A stretch of DNA of 64,000 nucleotides from assembly GCA_022410635.1 (NCBI GenBank), contig JAJVDF010000002.1, forward strand, positions 5,280,778 to 5,344,777, written 5' to 3'. A program made the translations under genes and the position numbers. The notes below the pieces were generated by a model. It was not told the origin of the DNA. It searched no databases and saw only the letters and a program-made list of their open reading frames with translations. Below are positions 36,437 to 46,599 of the stretch, in pieces (the stretch's first letter is position 1; the number at the start of each line of letters is the position of its first letter). This DNA comes from Tretioscincus oriximinensis (lineage: Eukaryota; Chordata; Lepidosauria; Squamata; Gymnophthalmidae).

Positions 36437-36662
36437 AATTTATTTATTTATGTATTCATTTATTTATTGATATCATGCCCCATACCCGAAGTTCTCAGGG
36501 CGGCCAACAGTAAATNTCAATACAAAATTAAAACTGAATAGAAACAATATCTAAAAGTGGGGAGAAAAATGAACATTCTTTTCAGCCAAAGGCCAGGTGA
36601 AAGAGGTACATCTTCAAAGATCTTCTGAAACAATACAACGATGATGACAGACGCACCTCAAT
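36437..36662 (-). mobile_element. L2-type LINE fragment (minus strand)
   Basis: A TTTATTTATTTATG-type tail, GCCCCATACCCGAAGTTCTCAGGG, then AGCCAAAGGCCAGGTGAAAGAGGTACATCTTC matching 32065-32095. It ends at ACGCACCTCAA. Confidence 0.8.
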
Positions 36663-36664
36663 AA

Positions 36665-37785
36665 TCCATTACAGAGGCTATATCAAAACATTCATTCCAG
36701 TAGATGTTGATGTACTTCTAACCTTCAAAATAAGAGGAATGTTTAATCTTCAGCAAGCAGTGATGTCCAGACCCGTTGTCCTCATATCCAGATGGTACTT
36801 TTCTTGAAATCAATGTGATGCTGGAATAAACAAGTGAGATGGTGTTCCTTTCACATAATTGTCACTCTGTGGCTTATNTCCATTGTTGGAATGATTTGGT
36901 TGGAATTATGTGGTTGCCTGATTTTGTTCTCATGCTGCTCCCATACTGTGGATCAGACTGTACCACATGTATCCCACCATGCAAATATTTCTNCAATTCC
37001 AGCTAGATATGACTCCTTTGATAATTGTGACTCATAGGTACGCAAACATTTGATGTTGCCATGGCTAATCGGTCACTTCAGTACTCTGAGAACAGATGAT
37101 TAGACTAAGCTGAATGCAGTCAGTTCCTTTGGCTTTTTTTTTTAAAAGTTACAGATTCCAAACACTTTGTCACCTTTTTTTAGCTGTCATTTTTTTTCTG
37201 AGTACAAGAGAAACTTAAGAGTGTCTAAGAGTCTAGTGAACAATTATAGCCCAGAGTCAACGGAATGCATTCATCTGTGAATATTTTCAGGCAGTTTACT
37301 GAGCTTTATTGAAACATCTACAAAATTCAATGCTTGGGTGAATTGTGTGACTGACGCTGCCATCCTATAACTGTTTTGCCATGCAGCCAGCAAATGAATT
37401 AAGATCCATTCATATCACATGTAAAAATACACTGATAGACTCCCAGCATAGGTCTGTTTAAAATACTAAAGTAGAATTAATAACGATGGTTATAGTTATG
37501 CCGGAAAGCTTTAAGGATTGTATCACCTATACGTGTCAGTAGGCAACTATCTAAGGAAAATAATGATTTCTTTTGTTGTTTAGTATGGATAGCAAGAACT
37601 GAGATAATCGGTGCTTCAAGACAGATTTGAGGCATGTTCCTTGCAGTCACACCCAATGGTACTGTTCTGGCACAGAATTTTAATCCATCTATCTTCACTC
37701 CTGAAGAACTGAACTTTTATTTTCCATAATAGCACCATGAACACCCAGATTCAGCCTACTTGTGTATATAGCAGAAGAAGAAAAG
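36665..37785. other. Unassigned non-coding stretch
   Basis: No gene or repeat family recognised; scattered N bases near 36879 and 36993. Confidence 0.4.
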
Positions 37786-37787
37786 TC

Positions 37788-38015
37788 AATTTTTACACCC
37801 ATTTTTCTCAACTCAAAGGGAATCAAAGTGGCTTATATAACCTTCTGGTCTTTTCTTCATAATAGACACCTTGTACAGTAGGTGGGGCTCAGAGAGCTCC
37901 GAAGAATGGTGGCTAACCTCAGGTTGCCTAGCTGGGTTTTGTTTGGAAGTGCATAATCAAACCGGGAGAATTCCAGATAAGAGCATGACACCCTAATCCC
38001 TACACCAAGCTGGTT
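37788..38015 (-). mobile_element. tRNA-derived SINE (minus strand)
   Basis: The minus strand reads a tRNA-like head CCAGCTTGGTGTAGGGATTA with A-box features, a B-box-like GGTTTGATTATGC, CAGCTAGGCAACC, GCTCTCTGAGCCCC, and a tail GTTATATAAGCCACTTTGATTCC. This matches the widespread vertebrate/squamate GGTGTAGTGGTTA SINE architecture. Confidence 0.75.
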
Positions 38016-38374
38016 CCACTATTGGTAATTCAAAGCAAATAGCATTGGTGTGAATGTAACACTACTGATAAATGTAGTCTTCTGTTAGTCCAGTTGGGGT
38101 GCATTCAGATGCCTCCATAACGCTGCAAACAATGATGATTGTTCCACTGTCCATAAGACAGAGAGAGCACTTGCTAAGAATGCACACTGACCTTACCGTT
38201 CAGCAGTGTTTAGGGCTGGACAACCAGGGCTTATGCCAGTATAAAATTCCTGGTCACATGCAACTCATTCATGCGTACTGTCCTTGTTTTCAGTACTGTA
38301 TATATAGATTGCAATGCTTATGATGACATGGTGCCGTATATCCTGGGGAAAGACACTATAGTAGCTGTTTTTCC

Positions 38375-38456
38375 TCATTATTATTTGGAATCAAGTAGGG
38401 GGTTGGACCCGATGACCCTGGAGGTCCCATCCAACTCTATGATTCTATGATTCTAT
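38375..38456 (+). mobile_element. CR1 LINE 3' end with (ATTCTATG)n tail
   Basis: GGTTGGACCCGATGACCCTGGAGGTCCCATCCAACTCTATGATTCTATGATTCTATG is the canonical CR1 3' end. The 8-bp tail unit repeats at the terminus. It is a different CR1 subfamily from the AACATAAG-tailed copies. Confidence 0.92.
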
Positions 38457-38459
38457 GTT

Positions 38460-39945
38460 GGGTTTTCTAGTTAAAACCAATATGTACATGTTTACTGCCA
38501 GATTGTAAAGTATCACCTTCCTGAGTCTACCAAACAGCATATTTCCCATAGGATCACTGGAATGTGGATTGTATAACTTATCTGTATTACTGAGCATGCC
38601 CAGTTACTCANGTGCTCAGTAGTTGCGCATTCTGTCTTCTGGTAATGCTTGGCATTTGAAGCGTATTCAAGGTTACTATATGCTGAAGTAACCTATATAT
38701 CCTTTGCTTTTTTATTTTATGGACTTGGTAAATAAAGGTAAAAGCCTTCCTGATACAGTGAAACAATTGCTGGACAATGTTTCTTTATCCTTATTACACA
38801 TAGCCTATCCTTAAGTGCTAAGAAAGCTGCACATTTACTCTGCTAAATACTGATCAGAACCCCATATCTCAACAAGGTGTACGCTTCCCTAGCCCAAGGA
38901 TGGTGTGAATGCCATAGACCCATGTGGAACTCACACCATCCTAGTGAAAGCTGTGGGAGAAAACCAGACAAAAGATGCATCCTCAGTAGGGATCTAATCT
39001 AGATCACTATTAGTTTCATACAGTCAAAAAGGACAGCTCCTGAAACCAGATTATTAGATATGTATGTACATAAAGGATTAGTGAGGAACATGATTAAATA
39101 AATCAGCAATGTGCAAAATCATAAGATCCCTCCTCTTTTGTTTATCCAGGTCTTTCCTTCCCCCTTCATTATTCCCTTAAGTTGGACTCTGCAACTTTAA
39201 GTGCAAATGGCTATATTAATATTCTCTTTAAATAAAAAAAAATGAAACCTTGTTTGCAATCAATGCATATTCCCTCTTTGTGTAAGAATAACAGATGTTG
39301 ATAGAAATAGCCATTGGGTTTGTAAAGAACCCATTTCATGTGTCAGAATGGTTGTGCCTCTTCTAGATGAAATGTCAAAAGCAGGCAGATATCTCAATGT
39401 GAAATGACCTTAAGAAAAACCCGACCTCGCCAAAGATGACCTTTTTCCAGCAAGAAACATTAAAATTACAACCATATTCATGCTTCAGCTTCAAAAACAA
39501 TATGTATTTCCTTTTTTGTATTTTTCCATCTTGGCATCCTGTGTATTTTAAATAAAGATGTACGCTGACTTGCAATATACTCTGTTTTACTAAGCTTATT
39601 TATTTCTTTGTGTGGGTCAAAAATGAAGATGCTTGAATATATATATAGTCCCTTCAGAGATCTATAGGCTCCAAATGAATTTCTCCATAATTTCTCAAGA
39701 GCAGGTGAGTTTTCTGTTACTTATTTTGCACAAGCAGGGTAAATGGCACATTGACAAAAACTGTTCCAAGCCCCCAGTTTTACACAAATCCCACAGCTTT
39801 GCTTTTTGCAAGGAAAAAGAAATACTATTAATTTAATTAGACTGAAGACTCTAAAATTCTGATAAAGGAATATAAAATTAGGGGATGCTTGATCACCAAT
39901 TTGTAAAGCCCACTTTACAAGCTCCTGCTTTGTGAGTTAACATCT
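38460..39945. other. Unassigned AT-rich stretch
   Basis: No gene or repeat family recognised. Short frames only. Confidence 0.4.
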
Positions 39946-39949
39946 CTAC

Positions 39950-40040
39950 AAACATCTGAAGAAGTAGACGTGTCTATAAAAGCTCCTGCCACCTACCTTT
40001 CTCCTGTTAGTCTCCAAGTGCTACTAGCCACCTTGCTGGA
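39950..40040 (+). mobile_element. Penelope-like element tail, copy 2
   Basis: CTGAAGA at 39956-39962, a GTAGAC/GTCTAT hairpin, AAAAGCTCCTGCC, CTCCTGTTAGTCTCCAAGTGCTACTAGCC and CCTTGCTGGAATC parallel 42060-42150. It ends without the ACTAACACGGCTA terminus seen in copy 3. Confidence 0.7.
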
Positions 40041-40212
40041 ATCTCCACAAATACTGCGTTTTCAACCGTTATTCTCAGTGCTTTTGTTCTAGAAAAAAAG
40101 GTACCATTACTCACTATTATTGATGGGGGATACTCAGCTGAGAACCCTGAAATGCCACTGCTGAAATCATCGTGTAAGCCAAGACTTGATGGTATTGCAT
40201 GCACATGCAAAA

Positions 40213-40295
40213 TGAGACAACCAATTTTGATGTCACTTCCAGGGTGGGACAGGAAGAGACATCATTCCTGTCCCGCCCCAGAAATGACATCACAA
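40213..40295. repeat. Inverted repeat / hairpin
   Basis: TGATGTCACTTCCAGGGTGG and the downstream CCGCCCCAGAAATGACATCA are near-complementary. The arms continue through GGACAGGA/TCCTGTCC around a short GAGACATCAT loop. Could be a MITE core; no target duplication found. Confidence 0.7.
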
Positions 40296-40728
40296 TGCTG
40301 GCACATACAGCCCCAGCTATTCCGTCATACATAAACATTTTGGGTTCATACTCTGAAATATAAAGTTTTCCTTGTACGGATGCATCTTATTCCCAATAAA
40401 CAAGCATCTAAAACACAAAGCAGTGTGGAAAAGCAGGCAGAAATGCTACTTAAACTGTAAACAAGGACCAACTTTTTTTAAAAAAAACTGACCGCTTTTC
40501 TTAGTTATTATTATTTTTTTTTAAAAAAAGGAATTTGGCATTAAAAAGGTAGCAGTACTTATTTCTATTGCCCCACACTTTACAAATCCCCACTATACTG
40601 GGAAAAATTAGCTCGTAATGTCAGTGGTTACCTGTATACATAGGCTTCAGCCTTACTTAATGCAAACGGAGGGACCCCTCAATGGAATTTGTTGAGGATA
40701 TAGAATGAATCAAGACACAATAGAGGCA

Positions 40729-41029
40729 GGCATGAATGGCTCAGTCGGCTAAATGCTGGTCTTTCATCTGAGAGATCGCATTTCAAGGCCCAGTATTGGA
40801 CATGGAGAGAGGTGAATGCCTTCTACTAGCCTGCAGTTCTAGCCAACCCAGCTATTTGAAAGCAAGAATTGTAAGAAATTGTAAGAGACTGCACCTAGAT
40901 AAGTGGGAACCACCATAGCATAGTGGGGAAAATAAAATGTAAGCCTTTGGGCGGAAAAAACTTGTGAGCCGCTTTGAGTCCCCTTGAGTGAGAAAAGCAG
41001 GGTATAAAAACCCAGTTCTTTTTCTTTTT
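40729..41029 (+). mobile_element. SINE with tRNA-like head, copy 3
   Basis: Head GGCATGAATGGCTCAGTCGG (A box) and GCATTTCAAGGCCC (B-box-like), then the shared body, TTGTGAGCCGCTTTGAGTCC, GGGTATAAAAACCCAGTTC and a shortened T/C tail. Full length, moderately diverged. Confidence 0.85.
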
Positions 41030-41034
41030 AGGTG

Positions 41035-41935
41035 AGATTCATTGTGTGCAATACATACCCCACCCATTAAACCCAAAGAACAACTGCCATGGCCTAGCTA
41101 GACAGTGAGGTCCTCAGGTTGTCGCTGTTATATTGGAGTGTCCTTCTCCTAGGTGGATGGCCTCCCAAGACTTATGGGCTCCATCTACCCAAATTTGAAG
41201 TCATGAGTTGTCCTTTCTTTAGGGTGGNTGTTATTAAGCCTAGCCTGCCTTGGATACACTTAGACTGGCTTTTTGGAAGAGANCTGTGGGACCCTTCTGG
41301 TAGTACGCACTATCACCAGCATACCTCTGCTTCAACAGAGCACACAGTCTTCTCCCCGATGACAAGGGACACCCATAGAGAAGATATGCTATATTAGAGG
41401 TGGGACCACAAGCAGCTTACTTTGGGCTTCAATTTTCAAAGGATCACCCCATTTGAAAGATGCATTAAAAAATCTTCATCAGGCAATTTTAAAAAATAGT
41501 ACCTAAAACTTATCTCAAACAACTCCATGTGATTGCACTTTTTGTTTCTTCCTTCCATGTTCATCACTAANTGGATGCCAGCAGTTTCAAGGTCTCTGAT
41601 TGGCTGACTGGCTGACACTATTATTGGCTACAGGAATCGTCATAGCTTACTGTTCAAACTGTCCCAAGTAGTGAATCTGCAAGAAAGTTATTATTTCCTG
41701 TCTATGTAAAGGGCAGAAGCTCAGAGACTTGGGAATGCAGCAAATTATATTTTTGTGGTTTTTGTCTGTCCCATAAATCTCAAAATACCATGCATATTTT
41801 ACTGTGTCTGACTGAAGCCCTGTATTTCTGACGTATTTCTATTTGTGTTTCCTCTCATTAAAGACTAAAGAGAAATGACCATGTGATTTTCTCATTTTTC
41901 AACCAACATTTCAGCAGCTTTCACANTTTTTGTTA
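41035..41935. other. Unassigned non-coding stretch
   Basis: No gene or repeat family recognised; a 92-codon frame at 41119-41397 contains two Ns and no motif. Confidence 0.4.
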
Positions 41936-41983
41936 TAAACCTCTTTATAACAAACTCCAAGGGACCAGAACATTATAATGAAA

Positions 41984-42182
41984 GTCCAGCAAAGGAGCTA
42001 GCAGCACTTTGAGACTAACTTGGCATAAGCTTTCGTATACAGGTCTACTTTTTCAGATGCTGAAGAAGTAGACCTGTCTACGAAAGCTTATGCCAACCAC
42101 TTTTCTCAAGTTAGTCTCAAAGTGCTGCTAGCTCCTTTGCTGGACTTTCTGCTAGACTAACACGGCTATTTCTCTGAATTTG
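41984..42182 (+). mobile_element. Penelope-like element, inverted-repeat insertion, copy 3
   Basis: The right part (from 42060) is the family tail, ending GACTAACACGGCTATTTCTC. The left part (41984-42050) is an inverted copy of the same tail, giving a near-perfect hairpin of about 80-base arms around TTTTCAGATGC. The 12-bp duplication ATTATAATGAAA is exact on both sides (41972-41983 and 42183-42194). Penelope-like elements are known for partial inverted copies and variable-length duplications. No RT or GIY-YIG sequence survives. Confidence 0.8.
42060..42085 (+). ncRNA. Hammerhead-ribozyme-like core in Penelope tail
   Basis: CTGAAGA (fits CUGANGA) is followed by a 6-bp stem GTAGAC/GTCTAC with a short loop, then GAAA. 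This is the order of the hammerhead catalytic core around stem II. Penelope-like retroelements are reported to carry hammerhead motifs. I could not identify a convincing stem III or cleavage UH, so activity is unsupported; it is a structural resemblance. Confidence 0.4.
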
Positions 42183-42250
42183 ATTATAATGAAACTTTAT
42201 GATACTGAAGCCAATGCAAAGAAACTTTAAAAGGTTATTACAGTAACACA

Positions 42251-42308
42251 CTTTTAAATGCTAGAAACCATTGCAAAAACTTTTAAATACCAAAAACCAT
42301 TGCAAAAG
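42251..42308. repeat. 29-bp tandem duplication
   Basis: Two adjacent units, ACTTTTAAATGCTAGAAACC and ACTTTTAAATACCAAAAACC, each followed by ATTGCAAAA. Confidence 0.9.
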
Positions 42309-42484
42309 TGCATTTCACAACAGAGCTTAGCCACCCAAATTTAATTCTGTCATTCGTTGGTGGCTTGAAAATCTTTGTGTGNCACATTAAAATTCTTATT
42401 GTGAACTCAATGCCCCATCCTTCTTGCACTTCAGGGCCTTGCAGAAAAGGCAGGGGCACAGGAAAGTTAGAGTATACTGAAACT

Positions 42485-42692
42485 TAGGCTGACCCGATGA
42501 CCCCTTTTTTTGGGGGGGGGAGGTTGAAAACCTGGTTTTGGGGTGCCTCCCAGTTTTTTCTGAGGAACTTTTTTTCAAAAAAAAAAAAATTTCGAAAAAT
42601 ATTTTGTATTTTTTTCCTCTGAAAAAAACGGGAGGCACCCTCAAAATGGGTTTTCAACACACACACCCAAAAGGGGTCATCTGGGCAGCCTA
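42485..42692. mobile_element. Palindromic hAT-type MITE, copy 2
   Basis: TAGGCTGACC start and GCAGCCTA end, mirrored halves through CCCCTTTTTTTGGGG, GGGTGCCTCCCAG and TTTTCTGAGGAA. No convincing 8-bp duplication is visible. Inserted into sequence that resumes as a pogo-like right end. Confidence 0.85.
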
Positions 42693-42818
42693 ATTACTTT
42701 TGTTACAATGGGGGCATTTTTGCATTGCTCTCAATGGTGTTCTCCCGGGATATTCTAATTCGTTTGTTATACTGCAAACTTTGTTGTATCGGTGTTCTTT
42801 ATAACAAGGTTTCATCTG
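42693..42818. mobile_element. Pogo/Tigger-like transposon right end
   Basis: The complement of the right end, CAGATGAAACCTTGTTATAA, matches the start of the 49790 element (CAGGTGAAACTTTGTTATAA), and TA follows at 42819-42820. The left end is not located; similar GTTATAAACCTCTTTATAAC sequence at about 41936-41965 suggests the element may begin there and host the Penelope and MITE insertions. Confidence 0.55.
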
Positions 42819-42871
42819 TATTGTTTATCTAATATATAATTTTACGTTGCTGCTGCTGCTTCTACTATTAC

Positions 42872-43061
42872 TAGGCTGACCAGATGANCCCCTTTGGGGG
42901 GGNGGTTGAAAACCCGTTTTTGGGGTGCCTCTCAGTTTTTTCTGAGGAATTTTTTTTCCCAAAAAATCTTTGTTTTTCATGTTTTTTCCTCAGAAAAAAA
43001 GGGAGGCACTGCAAAAATGGGTTTTCAACCCACCTCCAAAAGGGGTCATCGGGTCAGCCTA
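42872..43061. mobile_element. Palindromic hAT-type MITE, copy 3
   Basis: Starts TAGGCTGACC and ends GGTCAGCCTA. The 8-bp duplication ACTATTAC is perfect (42864-42871 and 43062-43069), which fixes the boundaries of the whole family and its hAT character. Two Ns lie near the left end. Confidence 0.93.
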
Positions 43062-43069
43062 ACTATTAC

Positions 43070-43160
43070 TGTTATTTACATTTATATTCAGCCCTATAAC
43101 AAAGGGTCTCAAAGCAGATAACAACAAATAGAATTAATAAAATCAAAATTAAACATATNA
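43070..43160 (-). mobile_element. L2-type LINE 3' fragment (minus strand)
   Basis: TACATTTATATTCAGCCCTATAACAAAGGGTCTCAAAGCAG resembles the L2 3' UTR signature at 31905-31935. Short and diverged. Confidence 0.5.
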
Positions 43161-43570
43161 ACATTTATATAAACGTATTCATTCCACTCTCCATTTCTGT
43201 ATAATAATTTTGCTTGCATTGTTTTAAATTTGCTTTCTTTTTTCTAGAAATCTCTAAATTCCATGCACTAGCATGGGTTGTGAAGGATAACGGTATAATT
43301 TTAGGATCTTCCAATATTCCAGAGANAAAACCCAGCAAATACAATTTAGGAAAAATTAGAATCATAGAAAAAAAGGAAGCTGTATTAAAAATTATCCAAC
43401 TGATAAATGGTTGTTTAATATATATATTTAAAAACCACCATTTACCAGTTGCATAATTTTTAATCCACAGTGATAAGAAATAATGATACGCCTTCTTTTT
43501 CTTCCTAATGGCATCAAAAAGCTATGCAGGAATTGAACGGCTAAATGAATTATTGTGAGACAGGTAAGAC

Positions 43571-43758
43571 CAGGGGTGGGCAATTAATTTTTCCCAAGGG
43601 GCCGCATGAGAAATTGGGGTGGTTTTAGAGGGCCGGATTAATATAGTTAACTCAGTTCTACCCAATACTGTATATAACTCTGAGCTAAGAGGGCCGGGCC
43701 GGTCAGAGACATTAGGAGGGCCGCATGTGGCCCTCGGGCCGCCCCTTGCCCAGGTCTG
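43571..43758. mobile_element. Small hAT (Charlie-like), 188 bp
   Basis: Starts CAGGGGTGGGCAATTAAT and ends TTGCCCAGGTCTG. The 8-bp duplication GGTAAGAC is perfect (43563-43570 and 43759-43766). Internal GGGCCGCATG...GGGCCGGATT and GGGCCGCATGTGGCCCTCGGGCCG are typical of vertebrate Charlie-type hAT termini. An internally deleted copy of a longer transposon. Confidence 0.95.
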
Positions 43759-43769
43759 GGTAAGACCAT

Positions 43770-43935
43770 TCTAAATACCAATTGGAGGTATTTCACCTTA
43801 GATCAAGTGAAGGCTTTGCCTCCTTCTTCCTCATGAGATGCCCAAAAGCTATAAAGGATCCACTGTGTGAAACAGGATGCAGGACTAGCTATGACCTGAT
43901 CCTGGAGGTTCTTTTAATATTCTTATGTTCTAATT
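43770..43935 (+). mobile_element. CR1-type LINE 3' end
   Basis: GTGAAGGCTTTGCCTCCTTC, GGATCCACTGTGTGAAACAGGATG and TTCTTTTAATATTCTTATGTTC correspond to 25200-25330 in the long CR1 copy. Plus strand, diverged. Confidence 0.75.
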
Positions 43936-44007
43936 TGGACATCGTAAAGTGTCAACTTTTCTGTGTAATAAAAGTTGAAAATGTAAAGGCGATGATTGTT
44001 GTAAAAT

Positions 44008-44375
44008 GAAACATAAGAACATAAGAACATAAGAACATAAGAAGAGCCATACTGGATCAGGCCACAGCCCATCAAGTCCAGCATTCTGTGTCACACAGAG
44101 GCCCACCAGATGCACCTGGGCAGTCCGAACAGAGGAAAGCAAAATATGCTCCTGTTCATGACTCCCAGCAAATGGTATTTCAAGAGTCCTGCCTGTTGCT
44201 CCATCCNGGAGGCGACATCCAGACAACTATCCTAGTATCCATTTATANCCTTAGTGTCCATAAACCTGTCTAGTCCTGTCTTGAAACTATCCAAGCTGTT
44301 AGCTACCACCACCTCTTCAGGAAGTAAATTCCACAGGCCGATGACCCTCTGGGTGAAAAAAAACCTAATGCCCCC
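44008..44375 (-). mobile_element. CR1-type LINE 3' end (minus strand)
   Basis: Begins with about four repeats of the tail unit (ACATAAGA repeated), then the canonical minus-strand 3' UTR through TCCACAGGCCGATGACCC. A well-conserved young-looking copy. Confidence 0.92.
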
Positions 44376-44988
44376 TTTTAAAAAGTCTAGAATAAAAAGT
44401 TGAAAGTATTAAAAAAAGACAACAACTAAAGTCTACCCAAAAAAGAACCAGACTGTTAAAATAATAATATTAAAAAAAAAAAATTCTGAACAGCAGCTTT
44501 CAGATTTATTCAGGCTAATGAGCCCGTCTAAATTTTGAGGATGCTAATTCACTGAAGTTCGTTCTGTGGTAGCAGAGGAAAAACAACAAGGTTGTCACTG
44601 CCTGTGAACAAAGTGAATTGGTTATCTGACTGACACTAGAAATTTCTTTTAACATCAGTAAAAAGAGGCAGGAGTGTCAGGTAAGAGGACAGATGCCGAG
44701 TTTTGCAGCATTCCGTGTGCCTGTGTACTATTGCGAATGGGACTCATTGACTTCATGCTAACTTAATAGGCTCTGCTTCAGCTGAGCACACCCAGAAAAA
44801 AGGGGGCAAATAGCTTTGGAAAGGCACTGTGCCCTTCTAATGTAAAGCTAAAATCCATACGTCCAGGGTAAGGATCATGGGGAATTTTTTATTTCTTTGT
44901 TTTTTCATTTTTTGATTTGTTGTAAAAACACTTTTGTGGAAAGGAGATGTGGAAAGTTGCAGCATCACAGAGTAGGTGATATTTCTCA

Positions 44989-45498
44989 GGTCCTGTCCCC
45001 ACTGTGTCTTCTTCTTGGCTATATCTCAGAATAAGAGCATGCCATCTACATGCTAGTGTAGGCTATCCGTGCAGGATAGTGTAGACATCCGTATAGCTCA
45101 GTCACTTAGGAATTAGTCTCTCGCCTGGGAGGTGGGGTTTCAAAGCTCTGTGCGAGATGTGGGGAGGGGTGAGCACCTTCCACTAGCCTGTAGCTCTAGC
45201 CAACCCAGCTATTCGAACGCATGAATTGCAAGAAATTGCAACTGACTGCAAGTAGATACATGGGAACCACCATAGCCTGGTGGGGAAGATAGAATGGAAG
45301 CCTTTGGGCAAAATATATCCTTGTAAGCTGCTTTGAGTCCCTTTGAAAAGGTGAGAAAAGCGGGGTATAAGAACCAAGTTCTTCTTCTTCTTCTATGGCA
45401 GGCCCTGAATGGGGCCTGCCACAGCCTACACTGGCATGTGGATGACCAAGCTTTGTATTGAGATATAACCCAGAATAAGGCTCAGTGGGGACAGGGCC
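44989..45498. mobile_element. TIR transposon with 3-bp TSD (TCA), element F, with nested SINE
   Basis: The left end is GGTCCTGTCCCCACTG; the complemented right end is GGCCCTGTCCCCACTG. The arms extend about 75 bases (ATCTCAGAATAAG, CATGCTAGTGTAGGCT and their mirror). TCA flanks both sides (44986-44988 and 45499-45501). A full SINE sits in the centre (45087-45394), leaving about 200 bp of element. A related fragment is at 49079-49200. Confidence 0.85.
45087..45394 (+). mobile_element. SINE with tRNA-like head and TTC tail, copy 4
   Basis: Head ATCCGTATAGCTCAGTCACT (A box), GGGGTTTCAAAGCTC (B-box-like), shared body, TTGTAAGCTGCTTTGAGTCC, GGGGTATAAGAACC, TTC tail. It lies inside element F and is therefore younger than it. 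Confidence 0.9.
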
Positions 45499-45504
45499 TC
45501 AGTG

Positions 45505-46205
45505 TCTTCTTGGAAGAGTTGAAAGAAAGCATTTGAAAAAGAAGCTTTGAAAAAAGAAGGAAACAAAATGAGATGCATAATTGAAAATGCCAAACTTGTT
45601 TGCACACAAACAAATCTGGAAAAAAGGGCTGATTGTACTTTCTTCTGTCTTCCATCAGTGAAGAGCAAGCATGTGTGTTTACAGCATCTGCAGTTGTGAA
45701 GAAGTGGACTGGAGACCAGAAAAAGTGGTTTTTGTTGTTTCCCACCTGATTTTCAGTCCAGTTCTTCAGGACTAAAGCTGGTCTAAAATCTTTATATGTG
45801 TGACTATGGCCCCGGAGGAAGGAAAAATGTAGCAAAATTCATGTAGCAGGAAGGGAAATATTCTTCTTGAATCTGATATTGTTGTTTACTCCATTAAATC
45901 AATGTCAGGTTCCCATCCTCATCCACTGGTGTCTCAGATGAGGAGGACTCTGCTGGGCTTGGGACTCTGGCCCTAAACAACCTAGCAGAGATTTTTGAGC
46001 CACAAGCATGACTTCCTTCTGATGCTATAGTTAAGGAAAGGAGAGGAACAGGTTGACATTCAGGATTTTGCTACTTATAGAATAAAGAAGTAATCATAGA
46101 ACAGGTTAATGAGGACAGCTGAAAAAGCTCATGAGGTCTTCCATAAATAAAGTAGAAAATGGATGGATCAGCTGACAGCTGATCGAGACTTGCTCATATT
46201 TATCT
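45505..46205. other. Unassigned non-coding stretch
   Basis: No gene or named repeat; the 117-codon minus frame 45482-45835 has no motif and overlaps the end of a transposon. Confidence 0.4.
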
Positions 46206-46207
46206 CT

Positions 46208-46591
46208 GGCTGCATGCACACAGCATATTTCTACCTCGATCCGAGTGGGAGAAAGAAGACTCCAGCACTTGGGTTAAGAATTTTTCAGCAGTCATCTCAC
46301 AATAAACGCCTTTTTTCCCAGAATAAACTATTGCAAGACCATTCAGGCATCGTTCCGGAGAACCTCCGTCCTCTCATGGCCAACTCCTCTCCTGAGCATA
46401 TGCATATGTACAAATTAGGCGCAAGAGGTTAAAACAAGTGAGAACACAGCAGTAGTTTCTAGTGGCTGTTGCAAAAATTCTTGGACTGCACTAGTCCCAG
46501 AATATACAGGTTTGGTTTGCACAGACACGAGATTGCTATATTCTGGAATATAACTTTACAACAGTCTTTAAGTCATTGTGTGCACACAGCC
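46208..46591. mobile_element. TIR transposon with 3-bp TSD (TCT), element C
   Basis: The left end is GGCTGCATGCACACAGCAT; the complemented right end is GGCTGTGTGCACACAATGA. TCT flanks both sides (46205-46207 and 46592-46594). Internal GAGAACACAGCAGTAG, TGGCTGTTGC and TTGGACTGCACTAG are shared with element D, and, reversed, with element A. The 89-codon frame inside shows no transposase motif. Confidence 0.9.
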
Positions 46592-46599
46592 TCTGTCTC

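Noticed and set aside
38092..38290. Possible TIR element (GGGGTGCATTCAGATG ... CATTCATGCGTACTGTCC)
   Set aside because: The inverted match is weak and no target duplication was found.
43214..43456. 80-codon frame preceded by a pyrimidine-rich TTTTTTCTAG acceptor-like site
   Set aside because: No recognised family, contains an N, no matching donor or partner exon; left as unsupported.
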